Shown: one piece after another, positions 17,736 to 26,722 of the stretch
Numbering within the stretch: the first letter of the stretch is position 1
Layout of the letters: the number at the start of each line of letters is the position of its first letter
Program-made: the position numbers and the translations under genes
Source: Ureibacillus massiliensis 4400831 = CIP 108448 = CCUG 49529
Lineage (GTDB): Bacteria > Bacillota > Bacilli > Bacillales_A > Planococcaceae
Direction: 5' to 3'
DNA: 64,000 nucleotides
Assembly (NCBI RefSeq): GCF_000772965.1
Contig: NZ_JPVQ01000008.1
Location: 1-64,000 of the forward strand
The notes under the pieces: generated by a model
Databases searched by the model: none
The model's input: only the letters and a program-made list of their open reading frames with translations
Told to the model about the DNA's origin: nothing

Positions 17736-19376
17736 ATGGTGCAACAATATAGAGCGACAACAATGGGGACAAAGGGGATGGTGACAACACCGCATTATTT
17801 AGCTTCTCAGGCTGCGATGGCAATCTTGCAGAAAGGTGGTAACGCTATAGAAGCAGCGATTGCAGCAGCTTCTACTATTGCGGTTGTTTATCCTCATATG
17901 AATAGTATTGGTGGAGATAATTTCTGGCTTATTTACAATGCGCGGAAGAATGAATTAAAAGGGTTAAATTCGAGTGGTCGTTCAGGTGAGAAGGTGACAA
18001 TTGATTTTTACAAAAAACTAGGTTTCTCAAAAATTCCTTCAAGAGGTGCTGTTGCTGCTAATACCGTACCAGGCGCGGTGGCTGGTTGGGGGGAAGCCTA
18101 TAAATACGGAACGAGTGAAATGGAAGGCTCCTTAGCATGGAGTGATCTACTAGAACAAGCTATTACCTATGCTAAAGAAGGTTTCCCTGTGACACCAAGT
18201 CAGGAGTATTGGACACAGGTGAATTTAGATGAAAAAGATAAGGAGTTTCGTGACCTTGGACGGTTTGAGGAATTTTCTCGCGTATTTTTAAAGGATGGCA
18301 AGCCCTATGAAATGGGAGATATTATGGTACAGGAAGATTTGGCGAATACCTTATCGGATATTTCGAAGAATGGTGCGGCGTATCTTTATAATAGTGAATT
18401 GACAGAGCGAATTATTAAAGATTTACAAAAACACGGAGGGCTATTAACTGTAGAGGACTTTAAACAACATACAAGCGATTGGGTAGAACCGATATCAGTC
18501 CCTTACAGAGATTATGTTGCTTACAATTTGCCTCCAAATACGCAAGGGATGGCTTCTTTATCAATTTTAAATATTTTAAACCATATAGAATTACGGCAAA
18601 TGGAAGAGGGGTCTTCTACCTATTATCATATTCTCGTTGAAGCAGTAAAGCACGCCTTTATGGATCGAGATCAATATTTAACGGATCCGGAGTTTAGCGA
18701 TATACCTATAAAGGAATTGTTAAGCTCTGAACGCGGGTTAGTATTTGCTGAAAAAATAAAAGAACACCATTTGGCAAGTGAATTAGCATTATTAGATGTA
18801 AAAGGTGATACCGTATGGTTTGGCATTGTTGATGAAGAAGGCAATGCGGTTTCCTTTATTCAAAGTATTTACCATGAGTTTGGTTCTGGCTTTATCCCAA
18901 AAGGAACAGGAATTTTACTGCAAAATAGAGGAAGCTTTTTCTCGCTTGATGAAAAACATGTCAATGCTTTAACGCCAAAGAAGAGAACCTTCCATACGCT
19001 AAATCCAGCCATGTTGTTAAAGGATGGAAAACCAGCCATTGTTTATGGGACGATGGGGGGAGAGGGTCAGCCTCAAACTCAAGCGATGCTTGTGACGAGA
19101 ATGGTTGACTATGGTATGAGTGTTCAAGCAGCTATTGAAGCACCGCGCTTTTTATATGGGCGTACATGGGGAGCCTCATCCAACAGTTTGAAGCTGGAAG
19201 GTCGAATCGAGGAAACAGTTCGTCGTGAGCTTGAAGGACTTGGTCATGAAGTTGAAGTATTAGCGGACTATACAGACACAATGGGTCATGCAGGTGCAAT
19301 ATTTATTGATGGAAAAACAAATGTGAAATTTGGTGGTGCTGATCCGCGTGGGGATGGTATGGCGATTGGTTATTAA
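17736..19376 (+). CDS. ywrD: YwrD-like gamma-glutamyltransferase family protein
   Basis: This 546-residue Ntn-hydrolase of the gamma-glutamyltranspeptidase family has the N-terminal half GGNAIEAAIAAASTIAVVYPH..GGDNFW. The autoprocessing Thr is in KGDTVWFGIVDEEGNAVSF (Thr near residue 359), followed by FGSG and YGTMGGEGQPQ. No signal peptide is seen, so it is probably cytosolic, as proposed for Bacillus YwrD, and not secreted like Ggt. It lies 35 bp after the amidase stop. Two chromate-transporter-family genes follow it, recalling the ywrA-ywrB-ywrD neighbourhood of B. subtilis. It may act on gamma-glutamyl or other acyl-amide compounds. Confidence 0.88.
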   Translation: MVQQYRATTMGTKGMVTTPHYLASQAAMAILQKGGNAIEAAIAAASTIAVVYPHMNSIGGDNFWLIYNARKNELKGLNSSGRSGEKVTIDFYKKLGFSKIPSRGAVAANTVPGAVAGWGEAYKYGTSEMEGSLAWSDLLEQAITYAKEGFPVTPSQEYWTQVNLDEKDKEFRDLGRFEEFSRVFLKDGKPYEMGDIMVQEDLANTLSDISKNGAAYLYNSELTERIIKDLQKHGGLLTVEDFKQHTSDWVEPISVPYRDYVAYNLPPNTQGMASLSILNILNHIELRQMEEGSSTYYHILVEAVKHAFMDRDQYLTDPEFSDIPIKELLSSERGLVFAEKIKEHHLASELALLDVKGDTVWFGIVDEEGNAVSFIQSIYHEFGSGFIPKGTGILLQNRGSFFSLDEKHVNALTPKKRTFHTLNPAMLLKDGKPAIVYGTMGGEGQPQTQAMLVTRMVDYGMSVQAAIEAPRFLYGRTWGASSNSLKLEGRIEETVRRELEGLGHEVEVLADYTDTMGHAGAIFIDGKTNVKFGGADPRGDGMAIGY

Positions 19377-19453
19377 AGCTAGGCAAAGGCTAGAAAATTC
19401 GATCTGAATGGAAAGCTCATTTGAGGATGTAATGATAAGGGAGAATTAGGTGT

Positions 19454-20011
19454 ATGGGAAAACAAAAAGAGATATTTATCGCCTTCTTTCGTTCGGGTAT
19501 GCTCGGGTTTGGAGGAGGGCCTTCTACGATTCCGTTGGTACATAAAGAAGTTGTAGAAACCTATAAAATGATGACAGATGAAGAGTTTTCAGATGTTTTA
19601 TCCATTGGAAATACATTGCCGGGGCCGATTGCAACGAAAATGGCTGGCTATATAGGCTATCGAGTAGGCGGATGGTTGGGGCTTGTTAATGCACTGATTG
19701 CAACGGTCTTACCTACTGTTTTATTAATGATTTTATTACTAGCCTCATTAAATCAAATAAGAGAATTTGATTTTGTTAAAGGGATGACGAATGGGGTAGT
19801 ACCGATTGTTGGAGTAATGCTAGCAGTGCTAACCTGGGATTTTTTAAAGAAATCCCAAAAATCGCTTGGTTGGGTGAAGGGAGCTATTATTCTTGTAGCT
19901 TCTGGTGTAAGTATGATTTTATTCCATATCCATCCGGGGATCGTTATTGCTGTCTTATTGTTGTTAGCACTCTTTCTGCCATTTAAAAAAGAGGAGGATG
20001 GTGCGAAATGA
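19454..20011 (+). CDS. Chromate transporter family protein, half-size (first of pair)
   Basis: This 185-residue single CHR-domain protein (PF02417) has the conserved FGGGPSTIPLVHKEVV and GNTLPGPIATKMAGYIGY motifs and about five or six membrane segments. Half-size CHR proteins work as heterologous pairs; the partner follows with a 4-base ATGA overlap. In B. subtilis the equivalent pair (YwrB/YwrA) confers chromate efflux. Here it directly follows a YwrD-like gene, so a metabolite linked to that enzyme is an alternative substrate. No Lrp-type ywrC homologue is present nearby. Confidence 0.88.
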   Translation: MGKQKEIFIAFFRSGMLGFGGGPSTIPLVHKEVVETYKMMTDEEFSDVLSIGNTLPGPIATKMAGYIGYRVGGWLGLVNALIATVLPTVLLMILLLASLNQIREFDFVKGMTNGVVPIVGVMLAVLTWDFLKKSQKSLGWVKGAIILVASGVSMILFHIHPGIVIAVLLLLALFLPFKKEEDGAK

Positions 20012-20535
20012 TTTACATCCAAATCTTTTTAGCCTTTTTCTATCCTGGAATTTTAGGTTATGGAGGAGGGCCTGCTACAATTCCGTTAATTGAGCATGAG
20101 GTGGTAGAAAATTATGGTTGGATGACAACGAGCGAATTTAGTGAGGTGCTCGCCCTTGGTAATTCATTACCCGGACCAATTGCAACAAAAATGGCGGGTT
20201 TTATTGGTTATGAAGTGGGCGGGGTTCTTGGAGTGGTTGTTGCATTATTTGCAACTGTAGCACCTTCATTAATATTAATGCTAATCCTTTTAAATATTTT
20301 GTATCGCTTCCGCAATTCTCCGAGAGTTAAGCGTCTATCAAGCTTTGTTTTACCGGCGATTGCGGTGTTGTTAGCTGAAATGACCTTTGATTTTGTAAAG
20401 ACGTCTTATGATGTAATTGGATTAGTTATTACTGCGGTGATTGTAGTATGTGCATATTTTGCTTTAGAAAAGCTTAAAATCCACCCAGCCTTTGTAATTT
20501 TAGCCGGCTTAGTGGTTGGTGGAGTGTTTCTTTAG
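20008..20535 (+). CDS. Chromate transporter family protein, half-size (second of pair)
   Basis: This 175-residue CHR-domain protein is clearly homologous to its neighbour, with YGGGPATIPLIEHEVV, GNSLPGPIATKMAGFIGYEVGG and similar membrane segments. The start codon overlaps the stop of the first gene (ATGA), which implies translational coupling and a heterodimeric transporter. The final segment HPAFVILAGLVVGGVFL is cut short compared with full-length ChrA but normal for half-size members. It is the last gene of the cassette. Confidence 0.88.
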   Translation: MIYIQIFLAFFYPGILGYGGGPATIPLIEHEVVENYGWMTTSEFSEVLALGNSLPGPIATKMAGFIGYEVGGVLGVVVALFATVAPSLILMLILLNILYRFRNSPRVKRLSSFVLPAIAVLLAEMTFDFVKTSYDVIGLVITAVIVVCAYFALEKLKIHPAFVILAGLVVGGVFL

Positions 20536-20554
20536 AAGGAAGGGGTTAGATTTT

Positions 20555-20818
20555 ATTAAGTAGGAGCATGTTTAATGTATTGAACATTTAGACCGAGTTC
20601 GTGAAGTGCTAATATATGAGCTGTGTGGACGCAATGATATATACGGTTGCATTACCACTTCGCCAGCTACTCCTGGTACAGCTTCAATATTACTAGTGAT
20701 TTAGCTGGAACACAAATTATTCATCAAAGGAATCCTCAATATTCGACGGAACCAAAAACTGATATGATGAGTGGCGTTCAAAGCGGAGAAAGCTCCAATC
20801 AGGGGGTATATCTCTAAT
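20555..20818 (+). pseudogene. Possible frame-broken coding remnant
   Basis: Between the chromate-transporter pair and the next terminator, protein-like sequence appears in successive plus-strand frames. A short ATG frame after TAGGAGC is followed by EHLDRVREVLIYELCGRNDI in a second frame. From about 20670, a third frame encodes HYHFASYSWYSFNITSDLAG and ends at the TAA near 20816. No single frame is open through the region and I cannot name a parent family. It may be a decayed small gene or chance. Confidence 0.25.
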
Positions 20819-20826
20819 ATTATGAA

Positions 20827-20865
20827 AAAGGACTTGAGCTCTTTATAAGCTTAAGTCCTTTCTTT
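20827..20865 (+). terminator. Terminator downstream of the chromate-transporter pair
   Basis: The 14-base arms AAAGGACTTGAGCT / AGCTTAAGTCCTTT contain one mismatch and have a 7-base loop; C and a T-run follow. Confidence 0.88.
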
Positions 20866-20931
20866 TAATCTGTCCGAGTGTTTCTGTGTATTTAACCTAA
20901 TGTGTTCCGGGTAATTTTGAAGGTTTGAAAA

Positions 20932-22353
20932 TTAAACGGTAGGAATCTTTGGATTGCCTGTAAACTCCACTATATCGTATTCAAAATAATCCTTGAGAAT
21001 AAGTTCTTTATCATCTTGGAACAATTCGTCTGCAATGGCCATGACGAGTTTTGGGATGGCAAAACGTATTCCAGATAGTGCAGAAGCAGATACACCGCAG
21101 CTGATTAATGCTGAATAATTGAAGGGGAATAAACCGTATAAAGCATCTTTCCCTTCCTCGCAGTTGGCAATGAATTTAAAACCGTAATCTAAATATGGGT
21201 GTGCATCAATCATTGGGCTTGCAATGTTAGGGCTTGCCTTATACACATCGCCCCAGCGTGTAATATATTTTTCGACAGCCTTTAACTCAGGTCGCAATGC
21301 TGGGTCTGAAACTAAACCTGTACTAATGATTAAATAATCAAAAGTAAATGTATCGTGGGGTGTGCGAATGAATACCCCTTCTTCTGTTTCTTTCACTTCT
21401 ATCCAAGGGGAGTCAAGATGCACCTTAAACCCTTCCCATGCACTTGCGCGGTTAAACGTATCATTCGTCGGAGGTTGATTAAATTTAAAGAAATGGGCCA
21501 TTGCCGCATATTTTTCATCATCGCTTAAAGAATGATAACGTTCAATAATGCCAGTTTGTTCAAGGATACGCATTGGGTTGATGCGCACCATTTCTTTACG
21601 TCGAACAAATACATGGGCTTCTTTCACACCAGCTGATAAGGCAAAATTTGCATTATCAAACGAAGAAGCGCCGCCACCGAGAATACCGATTTTTTTACCC
21701 TTTAATGCATCGAAATCAATAGTTTCTGAAGTATGTGCATAGAGTGATTTCGGAAGTGCGTTTTTGACGAAATTAGGTACATGCCACTCTCCGCCGCCTT
21801 GTATACCAGTAGCGAGAACAACCTTACGAGCTAAAATCGTTTTTGACGGTGCGCCATTTCCGCTTAAATGAAGACGGTGTAACTTATTGCCGACTGGTTC
21901 GATTAAATCAACCTTTACTTCGTTTTGTACAGGTAAATTTAAAACTTCTCGATACCATTTTAAATACTCCATCCAATCGTTCCGGGAGATTTTATCTAAT
22001 TCATCCCATGCCTCTTGACCGAATTTAGCAATAAACCATGATTGGAACGTAAGAGATGGGACCCCTAAGTCAATAGAAGGGAGATGCTTTGGAGTCCTAA
22101 GCGTAATCATACGAGCATAAGTAATCCATGGACCTTCAACACCTTTTGGATTTTCGTCTAAAATCGTAATATTCGTAATCCGTTCTCGAAATAAACCGAA
22201 AGCAGTACTTAATCCACTTTGACCGCCTCCGATAATTGCTACATCATAAACATGGCTATCTTCATGTGTAACGGGTTTTACCCACTCTTTACCGGGATGG
22301 GCAATATAAGAAAGATCTTTTTTTACTTGCTCATTTAATGCTTCAAGACTCAT
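20932..22353 (-). CDS. FAD/NAD(P)-dependent monooxygenase-like oxidoreductase
   Basis: This roughly 473-residue flavoprotein has an N-terminal FAD-binding motif (DVAIIGGGQSGLSTAFG near residue 47) and a second dinucleotide motif (KKIGILGGGASSFDNANFA near 230). Together with the ATG motif VVLATGIQGGG, this suits an FMO/N-hydroxylase-like NAD(P)H monooxygenase. An ATG at 22383 is open, but the ATG at 22353 follows AAAGGAG and is chosen. It lies downstream of, but terminated separately from, the HIU hydrolase and OHCU decarboxylase genes. Since no uricase is present, it is a candidate urate-oxidising enzyme. That is inference from context; the family alone does not show it. Confidence 0.78.
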   Translation of the reverse strand: MSLEALNEQVKKDLSYIAHPGKEWVKPVTHEDSHVYDVAIIGGGQSGLSTAFGLFRERITNITILDENPKGVEGPWITYARMITLRTPKHLPSIDLGVPSLTFQSWFIAKFGQEAWDELDKISRNDWMEYLKWYREVLNLPVQNEVKVDLIEPVGNKLHRLHLSGNGAPSKTILARKVVLATGIQGGGEWHVPNFVKNALPKSLYAHTSETIDFDALKGKKIGILGGGASSFDNANFALSAGVKEAHVFVRRKEMVRINPMRILEQTGIIERYHSLSDDEKYAAMAHFFKFNQPPTNDTFNRASAWEGFKVHLDSPWIEVKETEEGVFIRTPHDTFTFDYLIISTGLVSDPALRPELKAVEKYITRWGDVYKASPNIASPMIDAHPYLDYGFKFIANCEEGKDALYGLFPFNYSALISCGVSASALSGIRFAIPKLVMAIADELFQDDKELILKDYFEYDIVEFTGNPKIPTV

Positions 22354-22572
22354 AGGAACAGCTCCTTTACTTTTATGTAACATCTTCTAACATCTATTTA
22401 TATAACTATCTTAACATTCTGAAATTTAACATTCCTTATAGGCCTATCTAAAAATTAAATTTGCTTTTGTGCGGTTTAACTAAAAGGTCTAAATTGCATG
22501 TTGCCTTTTGTTACATATTACTTTGTGAAAGGGGGAGTGAGTTGAAGTGGAGGGTGAGGGTAATCGATGATA

Positions 22573-22618
22573 CTAAAAAAAGAATGTGACCGCCTCCTTT
22601 ATAAAAGGTGTAGCGGTC
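22573..22618 (-). terminator. Terminator after the HIU hydrolase gene (minus strand)
   Basis: Read on the minus strand, ACCGC..CCTTT / AAAGG..GCGGT forms a stem and CACATTCTTTTTTTAG follows. It separates the uraD-uraH transcript from the flavoprotein gene. Confidence 0.75.
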
Positions 22619-22625
22619 GGTTTTG

Positions 22626-22982
22626 TTAGCTTCCTCGGTATACTTGGTAGCTCCAAGGTGTAACGAGTAATGGAACGTGATAGTGGGCTTCCGTTTCTAG
22701 CATTTGGAATCGCACAGGCACCGTTGATAAAAAATTTGGTGTTGGGAGCTCTACTTCTGTAGCTCTATAATAATCCTCTACATGAAAAACGAGCTCGTAT
22801 GTCCCTTGTTTAAAAGTAGCATTTGTAACAAGGGGCTCATTACAGCGACCATCTTCATTTGTATAGATGGTTTTTAATAATAGATTGGGTTCTGTTTCAA
22901 GCTGGAAATAAAGATCAATTCTTACGTTTTTAGCGGGGTGCCCGTGATATAAATCGAGCACATGTGTTGAAAGAGATGGCAT
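22626..22982 (-). CDS. pucM: 5-hydroxyisourate hydrolase (PucM/UraH)
   Basis: This 118-residue transthyretin-like HIU hydrolase converts 5-hydroxyisourate to OHCU, the second step of urate to (S)-allantoin. It has the N-terminal signature LSTHVLDLYHGHPAKNV, the segment TNEDGRC, and the C-terminal YHVPLLVTPWSYQVYRGS, whose His, Arg and YRGS form the active site. The length is exactly that of the family. It follows the OHCU decarboxylase gene by 12 bp on the same strand, with GGAGG before its ATG. Confidence 0.95.
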   Translation of the reverse strand: MPSLSTHVLDLYHGHPAKNVRIDLYFQLETEPNLLLKTIYTNEDGRCNEPLVTNATFKQGTYELVFHVEDYYRATEVELPTPNFLSTVPVRFQMLETEAHYHVPLLVTPWSYQVYRGS

Positions 22983-22994
22983 GAAAAAGCCTCC

Positions 22995-23501
22995 TTAATT
23001 ATAAGTTTCGATAATTCCTCTAAAACGTATATTTGCAATTTTGTAGATTTCTTGTAAAGCAGTCTGGAATTCTTTTTCCGGGTTAGAAGAAAGACGTTCC
23101 TTCATTGCTTGTAATATATCGTTTTTATCCTTTCCGCTAACGGCAATGATAAAAGGGAATCGGAACTTTTCCATATATGCCTGATTTACTTCGGAAAAGA
23201 TTTGATATTCCTCAGGTGTTAAAGAGTCAAGACCGGCACCCTGCTGTTCTTTAACGGATGCCTGGCTCATTTGAATTCGTTTGCCAAGCTCCGGATGTTC
23301 TTTTATAAGTGAGAGCTGTGCTTCGCTGCCGCTTTCCACCACAATTTGCTTCATTGTATCGAAGGCGATATCAAATGAAGAGAACGGTCGCATATGTGCA
23401 GCAATTTTTGCTATCCATGGAGAATGCTCAAAGATTTCTCCGAATAGATTAGTAAACTCTTTTTCTGTAAAGTTGTTTAATTGATCTAATGTTAAAGCCA
23501 T
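22995..23501 (-). CDS. uraD: OHCU decarboxylase (UraD domain)
   Basis: This roughly 168-residue 2-oxo-4-hydroxy-4-carboxy-5-ureidoimidazoline decarboxylase makes (S)-allantoin from OHCU. It contains the family motif HPELGKRIQMS and FPFIIAVSGKDKNDIL. In B. subtilis this domain is fused to uricase in PucL; here it is a stand-alone gene and the uricase half is missing. A TTG at 23516 is open in frame but lies on the GGAGGT ribosome site, so the ATG at 23501 is chosen. It forms an operon with the HIU hydrolase gene. Confidence 0.94.
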   Translation of the reverse strand: MALTLDQLNNFTEKEFTNLFGEIFEHSPWIAKIAAHMRPFSSFDIAFDTMKQIVVESGSEAQLSLIKEHPELGKRIQMSQASVKEQQGAGLDSLTPEEYQIFSEVNQAYMEKFRFPFIIAVSGKDKNDILQAMKERLSSNPEKEFQTALQEIYKIANIRFRGIIETYN

Positions 23502-23623
23502 TAATATAACCTCCAAAATGATGCAAAGGCATCTGAATTTATTTTTAACGATATAGTTCGCTTTAAGAAAATGTATACCGTTATATCCATTTTTATATCT
23601 GCATTTAAAGGCGATTTGATGAA

Positions 23624-25243
23624 TTATGCATGTTGTTCAATGATAAGGTGATTGCGGATTCTTAGGGCAAGGCGTAGCTGTAATGTTACCTCTGGATCCT
23701 TTAAATCTTTATTTAATAAAGAGCTGCACTTTTCAATACGGTAAATGACGGTGTTTCGATGAACAAATAAACGTTTTGCTGTTTCAGAAATTTGGCAATG
23801 ACATTCTAAATATTCGTTTAAAGTTTCAAATAAAATTGTTTGTTCATCATCTGGCAAAGAAGCAAAAGCCTTAAATACCATTCGTTGATAGTTCAACAAA
23901 TCTGTTTGTGGAATCATTTGTAGTAATTCGTTGATCTCTTTCTTTTTATAGAAGGAAACAACGCGCTGTTTATTCCGTAAAGTGACTATTGTACTTTGTG
24001 CTTCTTTGAATGCTCGCTGAATGTCTGAAAAGCTTTGTGTTTGGTTGCTGACACCAAAAACCATATGCAAATCAAAATATTGATAGATGGATCCTTCCAG
24101 CTCCGAAAACAATTCTCTTAAAAATAAAATATAATCAGAGTTTGGATCTTGAAGCTCGTATAAAAAAATCAATTCATTATTTAATGAGAATACGTGTATA
24201 GGTATTCGTGTTGACTGAAGGGTTTCTTCGCAAAATTTATGAATTTGTTCAATTGTAAAAGTAGGTTGAAATGAGTAAGAAGGTGTTTTCGTTATCACAT
24301 GACCAATAATGCATACATACGCCTGTTGGTATGGGAGGGAAAGTTCCTGTGACATCGCCTTCGTAACAACGGTAGATCCGCTATCATTCTCTAAAAAATC
24401 TTTTAAATGCTGATTGCGAATATTGCGCTTTTGTTGCTGTAAAGCCTGCTCCTGCATCAATGCGAATGATAGTACATTGATGGCCTGCTCAATCGTTAAA
24501 CGCACTGTAATATCCTGTTGATCGATATTCCCTTTAACCATTAAAAAGCAGTTTTTCTCCGCGTGGGTATTGATAGGAAAAAAGGCGAATGTTTCTTTTC
24601 CTTCAATGAGAGAAAATGTGAAGGTTTGTTCGCAGTTTAATGGATTTTGAAAACCTTCATTCATCATATTTTGTATAGTTGCAAGTACCGGTACGTATTG
24701 CTGTGTTGAATACATAGGTCTTAAATAAGGGCTTATGAGAAGAACTTCCCTCCCGATAAGTGATGATAGCTGTCGTATTAACTTTGGAACCCCGTGACCA
24801 TTTAAAATAAGTAAAGTGAATTGACGATGAATATCCATTGCGTGCGTCAATAAAGAAGCTTCGCTCTGTAATATTTTCTCTGTCATTAAAAAGTTGATCT
24901 GCCCTAATGATAAGTGCTCCGGTAATTCCATAAAGGGTAAATTTAGTTGTTCTGCTAGTAGTAAGATATCTTGAGGGATTTCGTGTAGGTAACGGTTTTT
25001 CTTTATACCAATCCCAGCGCATCCGTTTGCAGCCATTTCACGAATAAGCTCTTGGAAGTAGTCGTGATTATTCTTTAAATGATAGGCGGTTGTAATGATA
25101 AGCATATTTGGTCGTAAATATGGAATGATATCAGGTGCATCCATCATTGTAATGGATGTTATCTGACGATATTTACTTGCCTCCCCAGCCACCAACGTAA
25201 TTGGAGCCAATTCTTGTTGGGTTAACATTTGTAGAATATTCAC
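23624..25243 (-). CDS. pucR: PucR-family regulator of purine catabolism
   Basis: This 539-residue protein has an N-terminal PucR domain (about residues 7-125), a GGDEF-like/CdaR middle, and a C-terminal PucR-type helix-turn-helix with LECHCQISETAKRLFVHRNT and VIYRIEKCSSLL. In B. subtilis PucR activates the puc genes when allantoin-type inducers are present. The start is GTG after GGGAGG. It is divergent from the allantoate amidohydrolase gene and upstream of uraD on its own strand. It therefore sits between the two halves of the pathway and probably controls both. Confidence 0.93.
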   Translation of the reverse strand: MNILQMLTQQELAPITLVAGEASKYRQITSITMMDAPDIIPYLRPNMLIITTAYHLKNNHDYFQELIREMAANGCAGIGIKKNRYLHEIPQDILLLAEQLNLPFMELPEHLSLGQINFLMTEKILQSEASLLTHAMDIHRQFTLLILNGHGVPKLIRQLSSLIGREVLLISPYLRPMYSTQQYVPVLATIQNMMNEGFQNPLNCEQTFTFSLIEGKETFAFFPINTHAEKNCFLMVKGNIDQQDITVRLTIEQAINVLSFALMQEQALQQQKRNIRNQHLKDFLENDSGSTVVTKAMSQELSLPYQQAYVCIIGHVITKTPSYSFQPTFTIEQIHKFCEETLQSTRIPIHVFSLNNELIFLYELQDPNSDYILFLRELFSELEGSIYQYFDLHMVFGVSNQTQSFSDIQRAFKEAQSTIVTLRNKQRVVSFYKKKEINELLQMIPQTDLLNYQRMVFKAFASLPDDEQTILFETLNEYLECHCQISETAKRLFVHRNTVIYRIEKCSSLLNKDLKDPEVTLQLRLALRIRNHLIIEQHA

Positions 25244-25265
25244 AATTAAAACCTCCCTTTTTCGT

Positions 25266-25302
25266 TATATGTTACAAAATATAACATATATGCATTGGTT
25301 AT
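25266..25302. promoter_or_regulatory. Palindrome and PucR-box-like site between pucR and pucF
   Basis: A palindrome with perfect 9-bp arms (TATATGTTA and TAACATATA, 7-bp spacer) spans 25266-25290. Right beside it, ATGCATTGGTTAT (25290-25302) matches 11 of 13 positions of the PucR box WWWCNTTGGTTAA as I remember it. Both lie close to the pucR start, in the 222-base divergent region. Confidence 0.5.
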
Positions 25303-25465
25303 GTACATATTTGTTAGAAAACATTACATGAAATAAGCTGGAAATATGTCTATTTTGTTTAAGTTAACTAAAAAGTGTTTTTTTTTTCACATTTCTGACG
25401 ATGAACGGTAGGAAACCTTTCCTTAAAATAAAGGAAACGTAACAGGCAGGGAGGTGGTGTCAACT

Positions 25466-26722
25466 ATGAGCGAAAGTACAACAAACGTTCAAACTATTGA
25501 AATTAGAGAATTGGTAGAATGGCTTTCGACTTTCGGTACAACAAACGAGAGGGGTGTAACTCGATTACTGTACTCAACGGAATGGATAAAAGCACAGCAA
25601 GCGTTGAAACAAAAAATGCATGAAGCTGGAATGGCAACCTATTTTGATGGAGTAGGGAATTTATACGGAAGAATCGAAGGCTCTATTCAAGGTGATACTG
25701 TCATATTAACGGGCTCTCATATTGATACAGTAAAACAGGGTGGAAAATACGATGGGGCGTACGGTATACTCGCGAGCTTTCTTGCAGTTAGAAGATTAGT
25801 AGAGAAATACGGTCCCCCAATAAAAACAATCGAAGTAGTGTCACTATGTGAAGAAGAGGGAAGTCGTTTTCCTTTAACCTTCTGGGGCTCAAAAAATATT
25901 ACTGGTGAATTTTCAATAACATCCATTGACAATATTTCTGATAATGAAGGGATTCCTTTTAAAAAGGCAATGAATGATGCAGGCTATCCAATTGATGCTT
26001 ATTCTCCGAAAAAGCGCAATGATATAGAACATTTTGTAGAGATTCATATTGAACAAGGGTCAATCTTAGAAAAGAATTTGAAGGATATTGGCCTTGTTAC
26101 TCACATCGTTGGCCAAAAACGATACACAATTACGCTAACGGGTGAAAGTAATCATGCTGGTACAACACCGATGGATGAAAGGAAAGATGCTATGGTGTGT
26201 GCTGCAAAGGCTATTAGTCAGCTAACTTCAATAGCCATAAGCTTAGCTCCAGGACTAAGAATAACGGCAGGACAACTCATTGCCAAGCCGAATGTTCCTA
26301 ATGTAGTAGCTGGTGAAGTTAGCTTTACATTAGATATTCGTTACCACGATAAGAAGGTTTTAGATAGCTATTGCGAGAAAGTTATAGAAGTACTGGAGTG
26401 TATCTCTAATGAAAGTGATATTCAATTATCGGTAGAAAAGTGGACTGATATCGATCCTGTTACTTTAGATCAATCATTGCATGAGCTAATGAAAAAGAAA
26501 ATAGAATCAAAGGGATTTAGCCATATGCAAATGGTCAGTGGAGCTGGTCATGATGCACAGGTATTTGGACGACATTATCCGACCACTTTAATTTTTATCC
26601 CGAGCTGTAACGGAATTAGTCACTCACCGCTTGAATTTACAGAAGATGAATATTTAGAAAAGGGAGTAAAAGTAATGATGGATACTTTATACCACCTAGC
26701 ATATAAAGGGGGCATCGCCTAA
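25466..26722 (+). CDS. pucF: Allantoate amidohydrolase (PucF/AllC type)
   Basis: This roughly 418-residue M20-family amidase (hydantoinase/carbamoylase type) converts allantoate to ureidoglycine, CO2 and ammonia. The metal ligands are visible in GSHIDTVKQGGKYDGAYG and CEEEGSRFPLTFWGS, followed by EIHIEQG, the dimerisation segment NHAGTTPMDERKDA, and the late GAGHDAQ. A GTG at 25454 falls inside the GGGAGGTGG ribosome site, so the ATG at 25466 is used. It is first in the pucF-pucG-pucH operon and overlaps pucG by one base. Other N-carbamoyl amino acid hydrolases share these motifs; the neighbours settle the assignment. Confidence 0.92.
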   Translation: MSESTTNVQTIEIRELVEWLSTFGTTNERGVTRLLYSTEWIKAQQALKQKMHEAGMATYFDGVGNLYGRIEGSIQGDTVILTGSHIDTVKQGGKYDGAYGILASFLAVRRLVEKYGPPIKTIEVVSLCEEEGSRFPLTFWGSKNITGEFSITSIDNISDNEGIPFKKAMNDAGYPIDAYSPKKRNDIEHFVEIHIEQGSILEKNLKDIGLVTHIVGQKRYTITLTGESNHAGTTPMDERKDAMVCAAKAISQLTSIAISLAPGLRITAGQLIAKPNVPNVVAGEVSFTLDIRYHDKKVLDSYCEKVIEVLECISNESDIQLSVEKWTDIDPVTLDQSLHELMKKKIESKGFSHMQMVSGAGHDAQVFGRHYPTTLIFIPSCNGISHSPLEFTEDEYLEKGVKVMMDTLYHLAYKGGIA

